Shown here piece by piece: positions 36,704-45,757 of a stretch of 64,000 nt of DNA. The stretch spans positions 124,001-188,000 of the forward strand of contig DASVPO010000002.1 of the NCBI GenBank assembly GCA_036382855.1, written 5' to 3'. A program made the position numbers and the translations under genes. The notes below the pieces were generated by a model, which saw nothing but the letters and a program-made list of their open reading frames with translations, was not told the origin of the DNA and did not search any database. The first letter of the stretch is position 1. Each line of letters starts with the position of its first letter. This DNA is from DASVTR01 sp036382855. Lineage in GTDB: Bacteria > Acidobacteriota > Blastocatellia > Pyrinomonadales > Pyrinomonadaceae.

Positions 36704-38113
36704 ATGGACGAACCTGCGAGTTACTTCTCGATTCTTTTACTGGTTGATGCCCCTCCAGGGTCTGCGCTCGGAATCACTCTCAAGCTTCTGGCAGTTATAA
36801 TTCTGGTTCTGGTCAACGGATTCTTCGTGGCCGCCGAATTTGCGCTGGTCGGCGTGCGCCGTACGCGCATAGAGACGCTGGCCGCAGGCGGCAGCCGTCG
36901 TGCGAAACGCCTGCTCGGCATCCTTGATAACCTGAACGCTTATCTTTCGGCCTCTCAACTCGGCATCACTCTCGCTTCGCTCGCTCTCGGCATGCTCGGC
37001 GAACCGACCATCGCGCGCCTGCTCGAAGTGCCGCTCAGCGGACTTTCCGATGCCTGGCGTCATGGTATCGCGCTCACAATCGCCTACATGATTATCACCT
37101 GCCTGCACATCGTCATCGGCGAGCAGGCCCCGAAGCTGTTCGGCCTTGACCGTGCTGACAAGGTTGCGCTGGCGACCGCCTGGCCGATGGAGACGTTCTA
37201 CAAGATTTTCCGCCTGCCGATTCACGCGCTCGATTGGGCGAGCGCACGCGTCGTCCGTCCCTTCGGTGTGCACGCCACATCAGAGCACGCTTCGATTTAT
37301 ACGGAGACCGAGTTGCGACAACTCATTGACCTCGCGCACAAGAGCGGCCACGTGCGTCAGGGTGAGCAGCGACTCATTCATCGCGTCTTCGAGTTTTCAG
37401 ACACGCTTGTGCGCGAGGCGATGGTTCCGCGCACGGAGATGGCAGCCATCTCCAACGATTGCGCGCTTGAACAAATTGCACGCTCCTTTCGCCAGCATGG
37501 CTATTCGCGCCTGCCTGTCTATCGCGAATCATTGGATGATGTCGTCGGCTTTATTCACAGCAAAGACGTGATGCCCTATCTTCTGCGGCCCGAAACGTTC
37601 CGTCTCGAACACGTCCTGCAATCGCCGCTCTACGTGGTGGACACCGCGCGCCTCGCAGACGTGCTCAAGCAGATGCAGAAGGCCAAAGTCCATTTCGGTT
37701 TCGTCGTTGACGAGCACGGCGGCGTCGAAGGCATCATCACGCTCGAAGACCTGCTCGAAGAGATTGTCGGAGACATCTCCGATGAGCACGACGAGGAAGT
37801 CAACGAGCAGATTAACGAAGAACGCGACGGCACATACTTGCTCGACGGCGGTCTCGCCGTCCGCGACCTCAACCGCCGCCTGAAGCTTTCCGTTCCCGAA
37901 TCCGAAGCCTATACAACCATCGCCGGTTTTTTGATGGCCGCCGCCGGACACGTCCTCGAACCCGGCGAAGTCGTCCAGCACGACGGCCTCAACTTTCGCG
38001 TCGAGCAAGTCAAAAAGCGACGCGTCATCAGCGTGCGCCTCGAAAAGAAGGAAGCAGAACCCGCGTCAGCCAGCGATGCTACATCCAACAACGGCGACAG
38101 TTCGGGACAATAA
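36704..38113 (+). CDS. CorC/HlyC-type membrane protein (CNNM-CBS-CorC_HlyC)
   Basis: A 469-residue protein. An N-terminal CNNM domain with about four membrane segments (first about 26-48, ILVLVNGFFVAAEFALVGVR) is followed by two CBS domains (starting at about 215 and 280) and the CorC_HlyC domain with FVVDEHGGVEGIITLEDLLE before it. These proteins are linked to Mg2+ or Na+/Mg2+ transport and resistance. The stop (38111-38113) is the first TAA of a type C repeat. Confidence 0.9.
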   Translation: MDEPASYFSILLLVDAPPGSALGITLKLLAVIILVLVNGFFVAAEFALVGVRRTRIETLAAGGSRRAKRLLGILDNLNAYLSASQLGITLASLALGMLGEPTIARLLEVPLSGLSDAWRHGIALTIAYMIITCLHIVIGEQAPKLFGLDRADKVALATAWPMETFYKIFRLPIHALDWASARVVRPFGVHATSEHASIYTETELRQLIDLAHKSGHVRQGEQRLIHRVFEFSDTLVREAMVPRTEMAAISNDCALEQIARSFRQHGYSRLPVYRESLDDVVGFIHSKDVMPYLLRPETFRLEHVLQSPLYVVDTARLADVLKQMQKAKVHFGFVVDEHGGVEGIITLEDLLEEIVGDISDEHDEEVNEQINEERDGTYLLDGGLAVRDLNRRLKLSVPESEAYTTIAGFLMAAAGHVLEPGEVVQHDGLNFRVEQVKKRRVISVRLEKKEAEPASASDATSNNGDSSGQ

Positions 38114-38216
38114 GGTAAAAGTAAAAAGGTAAAAGGTAAAAGTGAAGCGTGAAGCCGCTATCTGTTAAAGTGGTCTTCGGCCTTCCTTTTGCCTTTTACC
38201 TTTTACCTTTTGCCTT
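38112..38216. repeat. Type C heptamer element (word AAAAGGT) between the corC-like gene and eno
   Basis: Left arm 38112-38147 and right arm 38181-38216 are inverted copies composed of AAAAGGT/AAAAGT words. The left arm starts in the stop codon of the upstream gene. Closely related to the element at 10404. Confidence 0.8.
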
Positions 38217-38289
38217 TCTCTCGCCGGATGGTAAATTTACCGCAAGCCTTTAGCAGTTCATCTCTGGATTCTGGAGCTAAATTCTGTTT

Positions 38290-39633
38290 ATGAGCATGAT
38301 TGAGATAGTCAGCGCGCGGGAGATTCTGGATTCGCGCGGCAACCCGACGGTCGAAGCCGAAGTCACTTTGCTTGACGGGACAACCGCGCGTGCCGCCGTC
38401 CCTTCCGGCGCTTCGACCGGCGAGCACGAGGCAGTGGAATTGCGTGATGGTGATAAGAAACGTTATGGCGGCAAGGGTGTGCTGAAGGCCGTGCAGAATA
38501 TAAACGGGCCGGTTGCGCAGGTGATTGAAGGGCTTGATGCGCTCGACCAGTTGGAAGTGGACCAGGCGTTGATAGAGCTCGACGGCACGCCGAACAAATC
38601 AAAGCTCGGAGCGAATGCGCTGCTCGCAGTCTCTCTGGCGACGGCGCGTGCTGCCGCCACCTACCTTGAGCTTCCGCTCTACAGGTACTTGGGCGGCGCA
38701 GCGGCGCGCACGCTTCCAGTTCCCCTGATGAACATCCTGAACGGCGGCGCTCATGCGGATAATAACGTTGACTTTCAGGAATTCATGGTTGCGCCCGTCG
38801 GCGCTCAAACCTTCAGCGATGCGTTGCGCACGGGCGCTGAGATTTTTCACGCGCTCAAAGGCGTGCTTAAGAAGAAGAACTACGCAACGAGCGTCGGCGA
38901 CGAGGGCGGATTCGCGCCCAACTTGAAATCCAACGAGGAAGCTATTGAGACCATCCTCGAAGCGATTAATGCTGCGGGCTACACGGCCGGGCGCGATGTC
39001 GTGCTGGCGCTCGATCCTGCGGCCAGCGAGTTTTACGACGGCAAAGCCTACGTCTTCAAAAAGTCTGACAAGCGGCGTCTTTCGAGCGATGAGATGGTCG
39101 CCTACTGGAAACACTGGGTTGAGAGTTATCCCATCATCTCCATCGAAGACGGCATGGCCGAAAACGACTGGGACGGCTGGAAGACCATGACGGATGAGAT
39201 GGGCGCTCGCGTCCAACTCGTAGGCGACGACCTCTTCGTCACCAACACTGCTTTCCTGCGTAAAGGCATCGAGCGCAACATTGCCAATTCGATTCTCATC
39301 AAAGTCAACCAGATTGGCACGCTCTCCGAAACGCTCGAATGCATCGAACTCGCCAAGACGCATAGCCGCACAGCCATCATCTCTCACCGCTCCGGCGAGA
39401 CTGAAGACTCCTTCATCGCAGACCTCGCCGTTGCGACCAACGCCGGACAGATTAAGACCGGCTCGCTCTCGCGCACAGACCGCATCGTGAAATACAACCA
39501 ACTGCTGCGCATCGAAGAAGACCTGCATGCTGCCGCGCGCTATCCCGGCCGCGCAGCCTTCTATCAAATCGAACAGCCAACGCCGACCGCATCCGGCAAG
39601 CAGGCGAAGAAGGCACGCGCGGCCAGAAGATAA
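38290..39633 (+). CDS. eno: Enolase
   Basis: Enolase converts 2-phosphoglycerate to phosphoenolpyruvate. The 447-residue protein shows EILDSRGNPTVEAEV, GASTGEHEA, the GDEGGFAP loop, metal ligands in LALDPAASEF, SIEDGMAE and LVGDDLFVTN, and the catalytic Lys in ILIKVNQIGTLSET. HRSGETEDSFIADLAV is conserved. The C-terminal tail (SGKQAKKARAARR) is a short basic extension. Start at ATG 38290; an alternative ATG is two codons later. Enolase and gpmI, the preceding glycolytic step, lie 770 nt apart. Confidence 0.96.
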   Translation: MSMIEIVSAREILDSRGNPTVEAEVTLLDGTTARAAVPSGASTGEHEAVELRDGDKKRYGGKGVLKAVQNINGPVAQVIEGLDALDQLEVDQALIELDGTPNKSKLGANALLAVSLATARAAATYLELPLYRYLGGAAARTLPVPLMNILNGGAHADNNVDFQEFMVAPVGAQTFSDALRTGAEIFHALKGVLKKKNYATSVGDEGGFAPNLKSNEEAIETILEAINAAGYTAGRDVVLALDPAASEFYDGKAYVFKKSDKRRLSSDEMVAYWKHWVESYPIISIEDGMAENDWDGWKTMTDEMGARVQLVGDDLFVTNTAFLRKGIERNIANSILIKVNQIGTLSETLECIELAKTHSRTAIISHRSGETEDSFIADLAVATNAGQIKTGSLSRTDRIVKYNQLLRIEEDLHAAARYPGRAAFYQIEQPTPTASGKQAKKARAARR

Positions 39634-39644
39634 AGAGGCAAACT

Positions 39645-40118
39645 ATGGCTGACGAATACAGGCGCGGCGAATTTCTGATTACCAGCGAGCAGGCGCGATT
39701 GGACATGGACTTCATACATCGTTTCCTCTCGACCTCGACTTACTGGGCCACCGGCCGCCCCATAGAAATCGTGCAGCGCTCAGTCGAAAACTCGTTTTCG
39801 TTTGGCCTCTTTCTGGGTGACAGGCAGATTGGTTTTGCGCGCGTTGTGACTGACTACGCGACGTTCGCGTGGCTGGCCGACGTGTTTGTGATTGACGAAT
39901 TTCGCGGACAGGGCTTGGGCAAGTGGCTGGTGGAAGTGATCATTAATCATCCACGCTTGCAGGGATTCCGTCGCTGGGTGCTGGCGACAAAAGATGCTCA
40001 CGAGCTTTATCGTCCGTTCGGCTTCGACGATTTGAAACGCCCCGAACGCTGGATGGAACGGCCCGACCCGCAGATGCAGGAACGGCCTGACTACTGGGCT
40101 GAGGACGCGAGCCGGTAG
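39645..40118 (+). CDS. GNAT-family N-acetyltransferase
   Basis: 157 residues with the GNAT fold: a beta-strand YATFAWLADVFVIDEFRG, the acetyl-CoA pyrophosphate loop RGQGLGKWLVE (Q/RxxGxG/A) at about 86-96, and a C-terminal strand LYRPFGFDDL. The substrate is unknown. It starts 9 nt after the eno stop, with AAGAGG as RBS. Confidence 0.88.
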   Translation: MADEYRRGEFLITSEQARLDMDFIHRFLSTSTYWATGRPIEIVQRSVENSFSFGLFLGDRQIGFARVVTDYATFAWLADVFVIDEFRGQGLGKWLVEVIINHPRLQGFRRWVLATKDAHELYRPFGFDDLKRPERWMERPDPQMQERPDYWAEDASR

Positions 40119-40168
40119 AATCTTTCAAGGGCCAACCGAACTTATTCAAACGAGGGGGTAAACGCAGG

Positions 40169-40387
40169 ATGATGTTCTTTTTTATTATCGGCACGCGCTT
40201 TATTACGTGGGGTTCTGAGCCTGCGCCCGGAGCGATGCGTTGCGAGCAGTGTGGAACGGTCGCGCCGTTCACCCTTAAGAAGGGCATAAATTTCATCACG
40301 CTCTTTTTCATCATCCCCATCATTCCCATCAGCGGCGTTAAAGAACTCATGCAATGCCCTACGTGTGGGACGCGTTATCAACGGTAG
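40169..40387 (+). CDS. Small zinc-ribbon membrane protein
   Basis: A 72-residue protein with two CxxC pairs, CEQC (about 25-28) and CPTC (about 64-67), that likely form one zinc ribbon. A hydrophobic stretch (ITLFFIIPIIPISG, about 43-56) lies between them. A G-rich RBS (GAGGGGG) precedes the ATG; a second ATG follows directly. It sits 13 nt before gpmI. Confidence 0.6.
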   Translation: MMFFFIIGTRFITWGSEPAPGAMRCEQCGTVAPFTLKKGINFITLFFIIPIIPISGVKELMQCPTCGTRYQR

Positions 40388-40399
40388 AGGAGAATCGAG

Positions 40400-41947
40400 T
40401 TGACGAAAAAACAGGGGCCGCTGGCACTCGTCATCATAGATGGCTGGGGCTACTCGCCTGAGCGCGAGGGCAACGCTATCGCTCTGGCCGACACACCCTT
40501 CTACGATGAGATCCTTGAGCGCTACCCGCACACGCTGCTCGAAGCCTCAGGCAAGCGCGTCGGCCTGCCCGCAGGCATCATGGGCAACTCCGAAGTCGGC
40601 CATCTGAACATGGGGTCGGGGCGCGTCGTGCGTATGGACGTGACGCGCATTGATTACGAGATTGAGACAGGCGAGTTCTTCAAAAACGAAGTGCTCGCGG
40701 CTGCGATGGACGGCGCAAGGGCGCGCGGGCGTGCGCTGCACCTGATGGGCCTCGTCTCCGACGGGCAGGTTCATTCGTCGCAGGAACATCTCTATGCGTT
40801 GCTGCGAATGGCGAAGGAGCGCGGGCTTCAGCGCGTCTACGTTCACTGCTTTCTAGATGGACGCGACACGCCGCCGATGTCCGCCTACGGCTACATAGAA
40901 GCCTTGCAGGTACAGTGTAGCCAGATTGGCTGCGGGCGCATCGCTTCCATCGTCGGGCGCTACTACGCTATGGATCGCGACAAACGTTGGGAGCGCACGG
41001 AGCGTGCATATAAACTACTAACCGGCGCGGAAGGCGAGCGCGTGATTGACCCTGTTGCGGGCGTCCGCGCTTCTTACGAACGCGGCGTGACGGACGAGTT
41101 TATCGAACCCATTGTCGTAGAGCGCGAGGCGGGCGTCCCCGTCGCAACCATTGAAGCGGACGACGCCGTTATCTTCTTCAACTTTCGCCCCGACCGCGCG
41201 CGGCAGATTACAAACGCGCTGGCCGTGCCCGGCTTCGGCGGTTTCTCCACACCGCAGCGGCCGAAGATTGATTTCGTCTGCTTCACGCAGTATGACAAGA
41301 CGTTTCCGCTCGCGGTTGCGTTCCATTCGCAGGCGCGCAGCAACGTGCTGGCGGAAGTATTCGGGCGCGTCGGCGTGCGCAATTACCGTCTGGCCGAGAC
41401 GGAGAAGTATGCTCACGTGACATACTTTTTCAACGGCGGCATCGAGAAGGAATACCCTTGCGAGCGCCGATTGCTTGTTCCCTCGCCGAAGGTTGCGACC
41501 TATGACCTCGAACCTGAGATGTCAGCCTTCAAGGTCACGGACAAAGTTTTGCGGGCGATTGACGAGGGTGAAACAGATGTCTTCATCATCAACTTCGCCA
41601 ACCCAGACATGGTGGGCCACACAGGCATGTTGAAGCAGACAATCGAGGCCGTGCAATATGTTGACACGTGCCTCGGCTGGATTACGAAGGGCGTCCGGCA
41701 GGCGCGCGGCATGACCCTGATAACGGCCGACCACGGCAACTGCGAGCAGATGATTGACCCGACGACGGGCCAGCCGCACACCGCGCACACGACCAACCCG
41801 GTTCCCTTTCATCTCGTTGACGAAGCATCGCGCGGCTTAACCTTGCGCGAAGGCGCGGCGCTCGAAGATGTCGCGCCGACGATTCTCGGACTGCTCGGCG
41901 TCGAACAGCCCGCAGAGATGACCGGGCGCGATTTACGCCAGAAGTGA
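40400..41947 (+). CDS. gpmI: 2,3-bisphosphoglycerate-independent phosphoglycerate mutase
   Basis: A 515-residue iPGM, dimanganese-dependent. The N-terminal LVIIDGWGYSP gives metal Asp14; MGNSEVGHLNMGSG gives the nucleophile Ser64; FLDGRDTPP, NFRPDRARQI and the C-terminal NFANPDMVGHTG and TADHGNCEQM complete the metal and substrate ligands. The start is a TTG at 40400 with GAGGAGA upstream; no ATG is suitable. It converts 3-PG to 2-PG, the substrate of enolase 0.8 kb upstream. Confidence 0.95.
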   Translation: MTKKQGPLALVIIDGWGYSPEREGNAIALADTPFYDEILERYPHTLLEASGKRVGLPAGIMGNSEVGHLNMGSGRVVRMDVTRIDYEIETGEFFKNEVLAAAMDGARARGRALHLMGLVSDGQVHSSQEHLYALLRMAKERGLQRVYVHCFLDGRDTPPMSAYGYIEALQVQCSQIGCGRIASIVGRYYAMDRDKRWERTERAYKLLTGAEGERVIDPVAGVRASYERGVTDEFIEPIVVEREAGVPVATIEADDAVIFFNFRPDRARQITNALAVPGFGGFSTPQRPKIDFVCFTQYDKTFPLAVAFHSQARSNVLAEVFGRVGVRNYRLAETEKYAHVTYFFNGGIEKEYPCERRLLVPSPKVATYDLEPEMSAFKVTDKVLRAIDEGETDVFIINFANPDMVGHTGMLKQTIEAVQYVDTCLGWITKGVRQARGMTLITADHGNCEQMIDPTTGQPHTAHTTNPVPFHLVDEASRGLTLREGAALEDVAPTILGLLGVEQPAEMTGRDLRQK

Positions 41948-41988
41948 GGACGCGCGCAGAAGGATAAACTGCTACAATCAAGGCTGCG

Positions 41989-44322
41989 ATGAAACGTGAC
42001 GGCCCTCATTCGTTAAAGCTTTGCGCGACGGCGGCAATGCTCATCTTCTGCGCGCTGACGGGAGCGCTCGTCTGTCGCGGGCAGGAATCTCTCAAACGTT
42101 CGAACGCTTCACTAGCGCCGGCCGCCAGCGCCCTCAGCCGGAACCCTGAAGGACTCTCTTTCACGATCCGTTTCAAGGACAACAAAACGCAGTTCAGGCA
42201 GGGAGAAATTATTCGCATCGAGATGGCGTTTGCGAGCAGCCTGCCTCGCACCTACATCCTCAACGCCGCGAGTTATGACCGCAGCGGCCGTCTCGAAATT
42301 GACGACTATCACGTCGCGCCGGAAGACGGCACAGTTGACCCGCTCAACGACTATCGCGAAATTGGACTCTTCGGCTTTATGGGCGGCGGACTCTACACGA
42401 CGCCGGAACTGGAAAGCAAGCCCTACCGCATCACGGCGGAGCTTAACGAGTGGGTCAGGTTTGACAGGCCCGGTAAATACAGACTCTCTGTGACGACAGA
42501 TAGAGTCAGCAAGCTTAAAGCCGATGGCAGCAGCGCATTCAATAGTCCCTCGCTCGCGGTCGTCTCCAACACGATTGAATTTGAAATCATAGCTCCCGAC
42601 AAAGCCTGGTCCAGGCAGAAACTCACGGAAGCAACCGCATTATTAAACGCAACTGGCAAGAGCGAAGAACAGAGGGTTGCCTGCCGCACGTTGCGTTTTA
42701 TGAATTCCACAGCGTCGGCCGGAGAGATGATGCGCCGCTTCCGTGGCACGGATGCCAGTTGCGATTCGGAGTACAGCTTCGGGCTCATCGGTTCGCCCCA
42801 TCGCGCGCTCATAGTCAAAGAGATGGAGTCTTTGATGGTAGCGCCGGAGCATCCAGTGTCGGGAAGTTTTCTTCACACGCTCTCGCTGCTGAGATACCTG
42901 CTTGAGCATCCAGAGCCGCCGCCGCCTTACCCGCAAGGCGATGCGGAAAAAAGCAAGCTCTGGCAGGACGAAATGCAGAAACGGCGCGCAGCCTACGAGC
43001 AACTGCTGACGAACTACATGGAGCAACTGGGTGCGGTCGTCTCGCGCAAGCAGAAGGAAGCGCTGGCTATCAGCCTCAACACGCTCTTCGAGTATCGCCG
43101 CGACGCATCTCGCTCGGACGAGCAACTATCTTCAGCGCTGCTGAACGTCTTCGCGGATTTGCCCGGCGACAAACAGTACGTCCTTCTCTATTATCGCTGG
43201 AAGCAAATTGGCAATCAGTCGTGGCTCCCCTTGCTGCGACGAATTTATGAGAAGCCGCCGCCGCGTGATTCTGATACGCGAGAGATGCGAGACATCGCGC
43301 TCCGGCGAATTTATGAACTCGCGCCTGATGAAGCGCGCTCGATGATCATTAAAGAGATTCGCAGCGGGCGTCCGCGTGTGAGCGCCGCAGCGCTCGAAAT
43401 TCTTCCCGAAAAAACGCTTCCCGAACTGGATGAAACTCTCGCCGCGCAGCTTGAGCATCTTGATGCGGACGACGAGTATGACACGCTCGGCAGCTACGCC
43501 ACGCTCGTCGAGCGCTACGCGACAGATGCCATCTTTCCGCGCGTCAAAGCAGCCTTCGAAAACAGAATCGGCAAACTCGCCTGTGTGGTTCAAACTCCGC
43601 TCCTTGCCTACTTCCTGCGCGTTGACATGGCCTTCGGCCTCGAAGCGCTCAAGCAGGCTCTCGCCGCGCGCAAGGATACAGGCTGTTACCGTTCCGAACT
43701 CGCCAACGTGGCCCAGCTCTACTGGCATCCAGAGATGGAGCAGGTGGCGCTTGCTCATCTTGACGACCCGAACGCGGAAGTCATAGCACAGGCCGCAACC
43801 GTGCTCGGCGAACACGGCTCGGCCGCCGTCGAACAATCTCTCTGGGACACGTTGGAGCGCTGGCACGAACGCTACAACGGGCGCGAGTCTCAACTGCGCT
43901 CCGACATGAAGAAGAACGATGCTCTCGTTGATCCTTCTATGGTTGAGCTTTATCTGCTCCGCGCTCTGGGCGCTGCCCGCGCATGGCTGACCGATGCACA
44001 AGGCTTGAAAAAGCTGCGCGAGCTTTGCGTTACAGAACAGGGGCAACAGCAGGCTGCTCAAATGCTCGACCAGTGGGGCACGAATATCGTCATCACCTTT
44101 AGCCGCGAAGATGATGGCGTTGAGTCCGCGTCAATCGCTCAGTATCAACTGCCGACGCTCGCCGCCCTGAAAGATAAGCTCGCGCAGTTTCCGCGCGGCA
44201 CATCCTTCACATGGCATCCGATTTACGGCGAAGGAAAGACGGGCGCACGCGTTTTCACAGAGTTGCACGCATACTTAAACGAGCACGGGATGAAACTTGA
44301 AAGCCCGGATTCCGTAAAATAG
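41989..44322 (+). CDS. Large exported protein with HEAT-like repeats
   Basis: 777 residues with a Sec signal (LCATAAMLIFCALTGALVC, about 10-28, ending at a Cys-Arg-Gly so possibly a lipoprotein but without a clean lipobox). The N-terminal beta-sandwich-like domain (about 50-210) is followed by a long helical region (about 300-700) with HEAT-like repeats, for example NAEVIAQAATVLGEHGSAA (about 588-606). Such repeats mediate protein contacts. The family is not recognised. Confidence 0.65.
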   Translation: MKRDGPHSLKLCATAAMLIFCALTGALVCRGQESLKRSNASLAPAASALSRNPEGLSFTIRFKDNKTQFRQGEIIRIEMAFASSLPRTYILNAASYDRSGRLEIDDYHVAPEDGTVDPLNDYREIGLFGFMGGGLYTTPELESKPYRITAELNEWVRFDRPGKYRLSVTTDRVSKLKADGSSAFNSPSLAVVSNTIEFEIIAPDKAWSRQKLTEATALLNATGKSEEQRVACRTLRFMNSTASAGEMMRRFRGTDASCDSEYSFGLIGSPHRALIVKEMESLMVAPEHPVSGSFLHTLSLLRYLLEHPEPPPPYPQGDAEKSKLWQDEMQKRRAAYEQLLTNYMEQLGAVVSRKQKEALAISLNTLFEYRRDASRSDEQLSSALLNVFADLPGDKQYVLLYYRWKQIGNQSWLPLLRRIYEKPPPRDSDTREMRDIALRRIYELAPDEARSMIIKEIRSGRPRVSAAALEILPEKTLPELDETLAAQLEHLDADDEYDTLGSYATLVERYATDAIFPRVKAAFENRIGKLACVVQTPLLAYFLRVDMAFGLEALKQALAARKDTGCYRSELANVAQLYWHPEMEQVALAHLDDPNAEVIAQAATVLGEHGSAAVEQSLWDTLERWHERYNGRESQLRSDMKKNDALVDPSMVELYLLRALGAARAWLTDAQGLKKLRELCVTEQGQQQAAQMLDQWGTNIVITFSREDDGVESASIAQYQLPTLAALKDKLAQFPRGTSFTWHPIYGEGKTGARVFTELHAYLNEHGMKLESPDSVK

Positions 44323-44396
44323 TTACGGCACACGCCACAAACCCTGTGCTGTCTTTTCGTCATAAAGAACCTGACACACGAACCTTGAGGCCACCC

Positions 44397-45659
44397 ATGA
44401 AAAAGAGACTACTACCATTGCTCGCTCTGCTTCTGCTTGTTCTTGCTGTCGCGCCCGCGCGTGCGCAGCAGGTCACGGCCATTAAGGCTGGCAAACTCAT
44501 TGACCCGGAAACGGGCGCAACCGCCGTCAATCAAGTGATCCTCGTCGAAGGCCGGAAGATTAAGGCAGTCGGCGCGGGCCTACAGATTCCAGCGGGCGCG
44601 CAGGTCATTGACCTCTCGAACTCGACCGTGCTGCCCGGCCTCTTCGATGCCCACACGCATCTCTGCATGACGACGCGAAAGCAGCGCGACAACGGCAACT
44701 ATTATTTCACGACGCTGCTTGACCCGACAGGCTATCGCGCCATTCAGGGTGTCGCCAACGCGCGCGCGATGCTCGAATCCGGCTTCACGACCGTCCGCGA
44801 CATCGGCAACGCAGGCAACTACGCAGACACAGACCTGCGCCGCGCCATCGAGGAAGGACTCGTGCCCGGGCCGACGGTCATCAACGCCGGTCGCATCATC
44901 GCGCCCTACGGCGGGCAGTTCTACCTGCAACCTGAAAAGCGCGACCTCGCCAATCCCGAATACTTCTTCGCAGACACGCGCGACGAAATCAAAAAAGGCA
45001 TCCGCGAAAATATTCACTACGGCGCGACCGTCATCAAGCTCGTCGTTGACGACCAGCGCTACATCTATTCGACTGACGACATCAGGTTTGCCGTCGAAGA
45101 GGCGGGCCGCGCCGGACTCAAAGTTGCCACCCATTGCTGGACGGAACAGGGCGCGCGTAACGCCGCAGCAGCAGGCGTCGCCTCCATCGAACACGGCTTC
45201 CGCATGTCGGATGAAGCTCTTGAACTGGCGAAGAAGAACAACGTCGTGCTCGTCGGCACAGACTTTACGGAGGAAGCTGCAATCCAGATGGGCGTCCCCG
45301 ACCCGAAAGGTTTTCACAACGTCTGGGTTGACCGCCTGCGCCGCGCCTACAAAATCGGTGTCACAATGGCCTACGGCACAGACGTTATCTATGCGCAGGA
45401 GGGACAGACGCGCGGCACGCTTTCCATCACCTTCATAGACAGTTTTGTCGAAGCAGGTGTTCCGGCCAAAGCGATCGTCAAGATAATGACGACTAACGCC
45501 GCGCGCCTCCTCGGTGTTGATAAAACGCGCGGGGCAATTCGTCCCGGGCAGGCCGCAGACATCATCGCCACGCCCGAAAATCCTTTCGATAACATACAGA
45601 CGCTCAAGCGTGTCTCGTTTGTGATGAAGGACGGGCAGGTCTTCAAGCAAGGCAAGTGA
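44397..45659 (+). CDS. Exported amidohydrolase
   Basis: A 420-residue metal-dependent hydrolase of the amidohydrolase superfamily. A signal peptide ends at about ARAQQ. The metal-site HTH lies in LPGLFDAHTHL; the later VATHCWTEQ, IEHGFRM and MAYGTDVIYA supply the remaining His/Asp ligands. ATG 44397 is preferred (RBS TTGAGG); the frame extends upstream without an RBS. Members hydrolyse dipeptides (prolidase-like) or related amides. It precedes another exported hydrolase. Confidence 0.88.
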   Translation: MKKRLLPLLALLLLVLAVAPARAQQVTAIKAGKLIDPETGATAVNQVILVEGRKIKAVGAGLQIPAGAQVIDLSNSTVLPGLFDAHTHLCMTTRKQRDNGNYYFTTLLDPTGYRAIQGVANARAMLESGFTTVRDIGNAGNYADTDLRRAIEEGLVPGPTVINAGRIIAPYGGQFYLQPEKRDLANPEYFFADTRDEIKKGIRENIHYGATVIKLVVDDQRYIYSTDDIRFAVEEAGRAGLKVATHCWTEQGARNAAAAGVASIEHGFRMSDEALELAKKNNVVLVGTDFTEEAAIQMGVPDPKGFHNVWVDRLRRAYKIGVTMAYGTDVIYAQEGQTRGTLSITFIDSFVEAGVPAKAIVKIMTTNAARLLGVDKTRGAIRPGQAADIIATPENPFDNIQTLKRVSFVMKDGQVFKQGK

Positions 45660-45757
45660 GCGCAGGGATCGCCACTTTTTCGCCAGTCGTGGGCGCATAG
45701 TTCGCCGCACGAAAAATCTTTAGCAGCATTGCCCCTTTGAAGGAGTAAAGATAAGAG

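Noticed and set aside
38599..39567. 322-codon open frame antisense to enolase
   Set aside because: Enolase on the plus strand has all active-site motifs; the antisense product is compositional.
43132..44061. 309-codon open frame antisense to the HEAT-like gene
   Set aside because: No RBS or motif; the sense gene has a signal peptide and helical repeats.
44580..45710. 376-codon open frame antisense to the amidohydrolase gene
   Set aside because: The plus-strand amidohydrolase has signal peptide and metal motifs; the antisense frame shows none.
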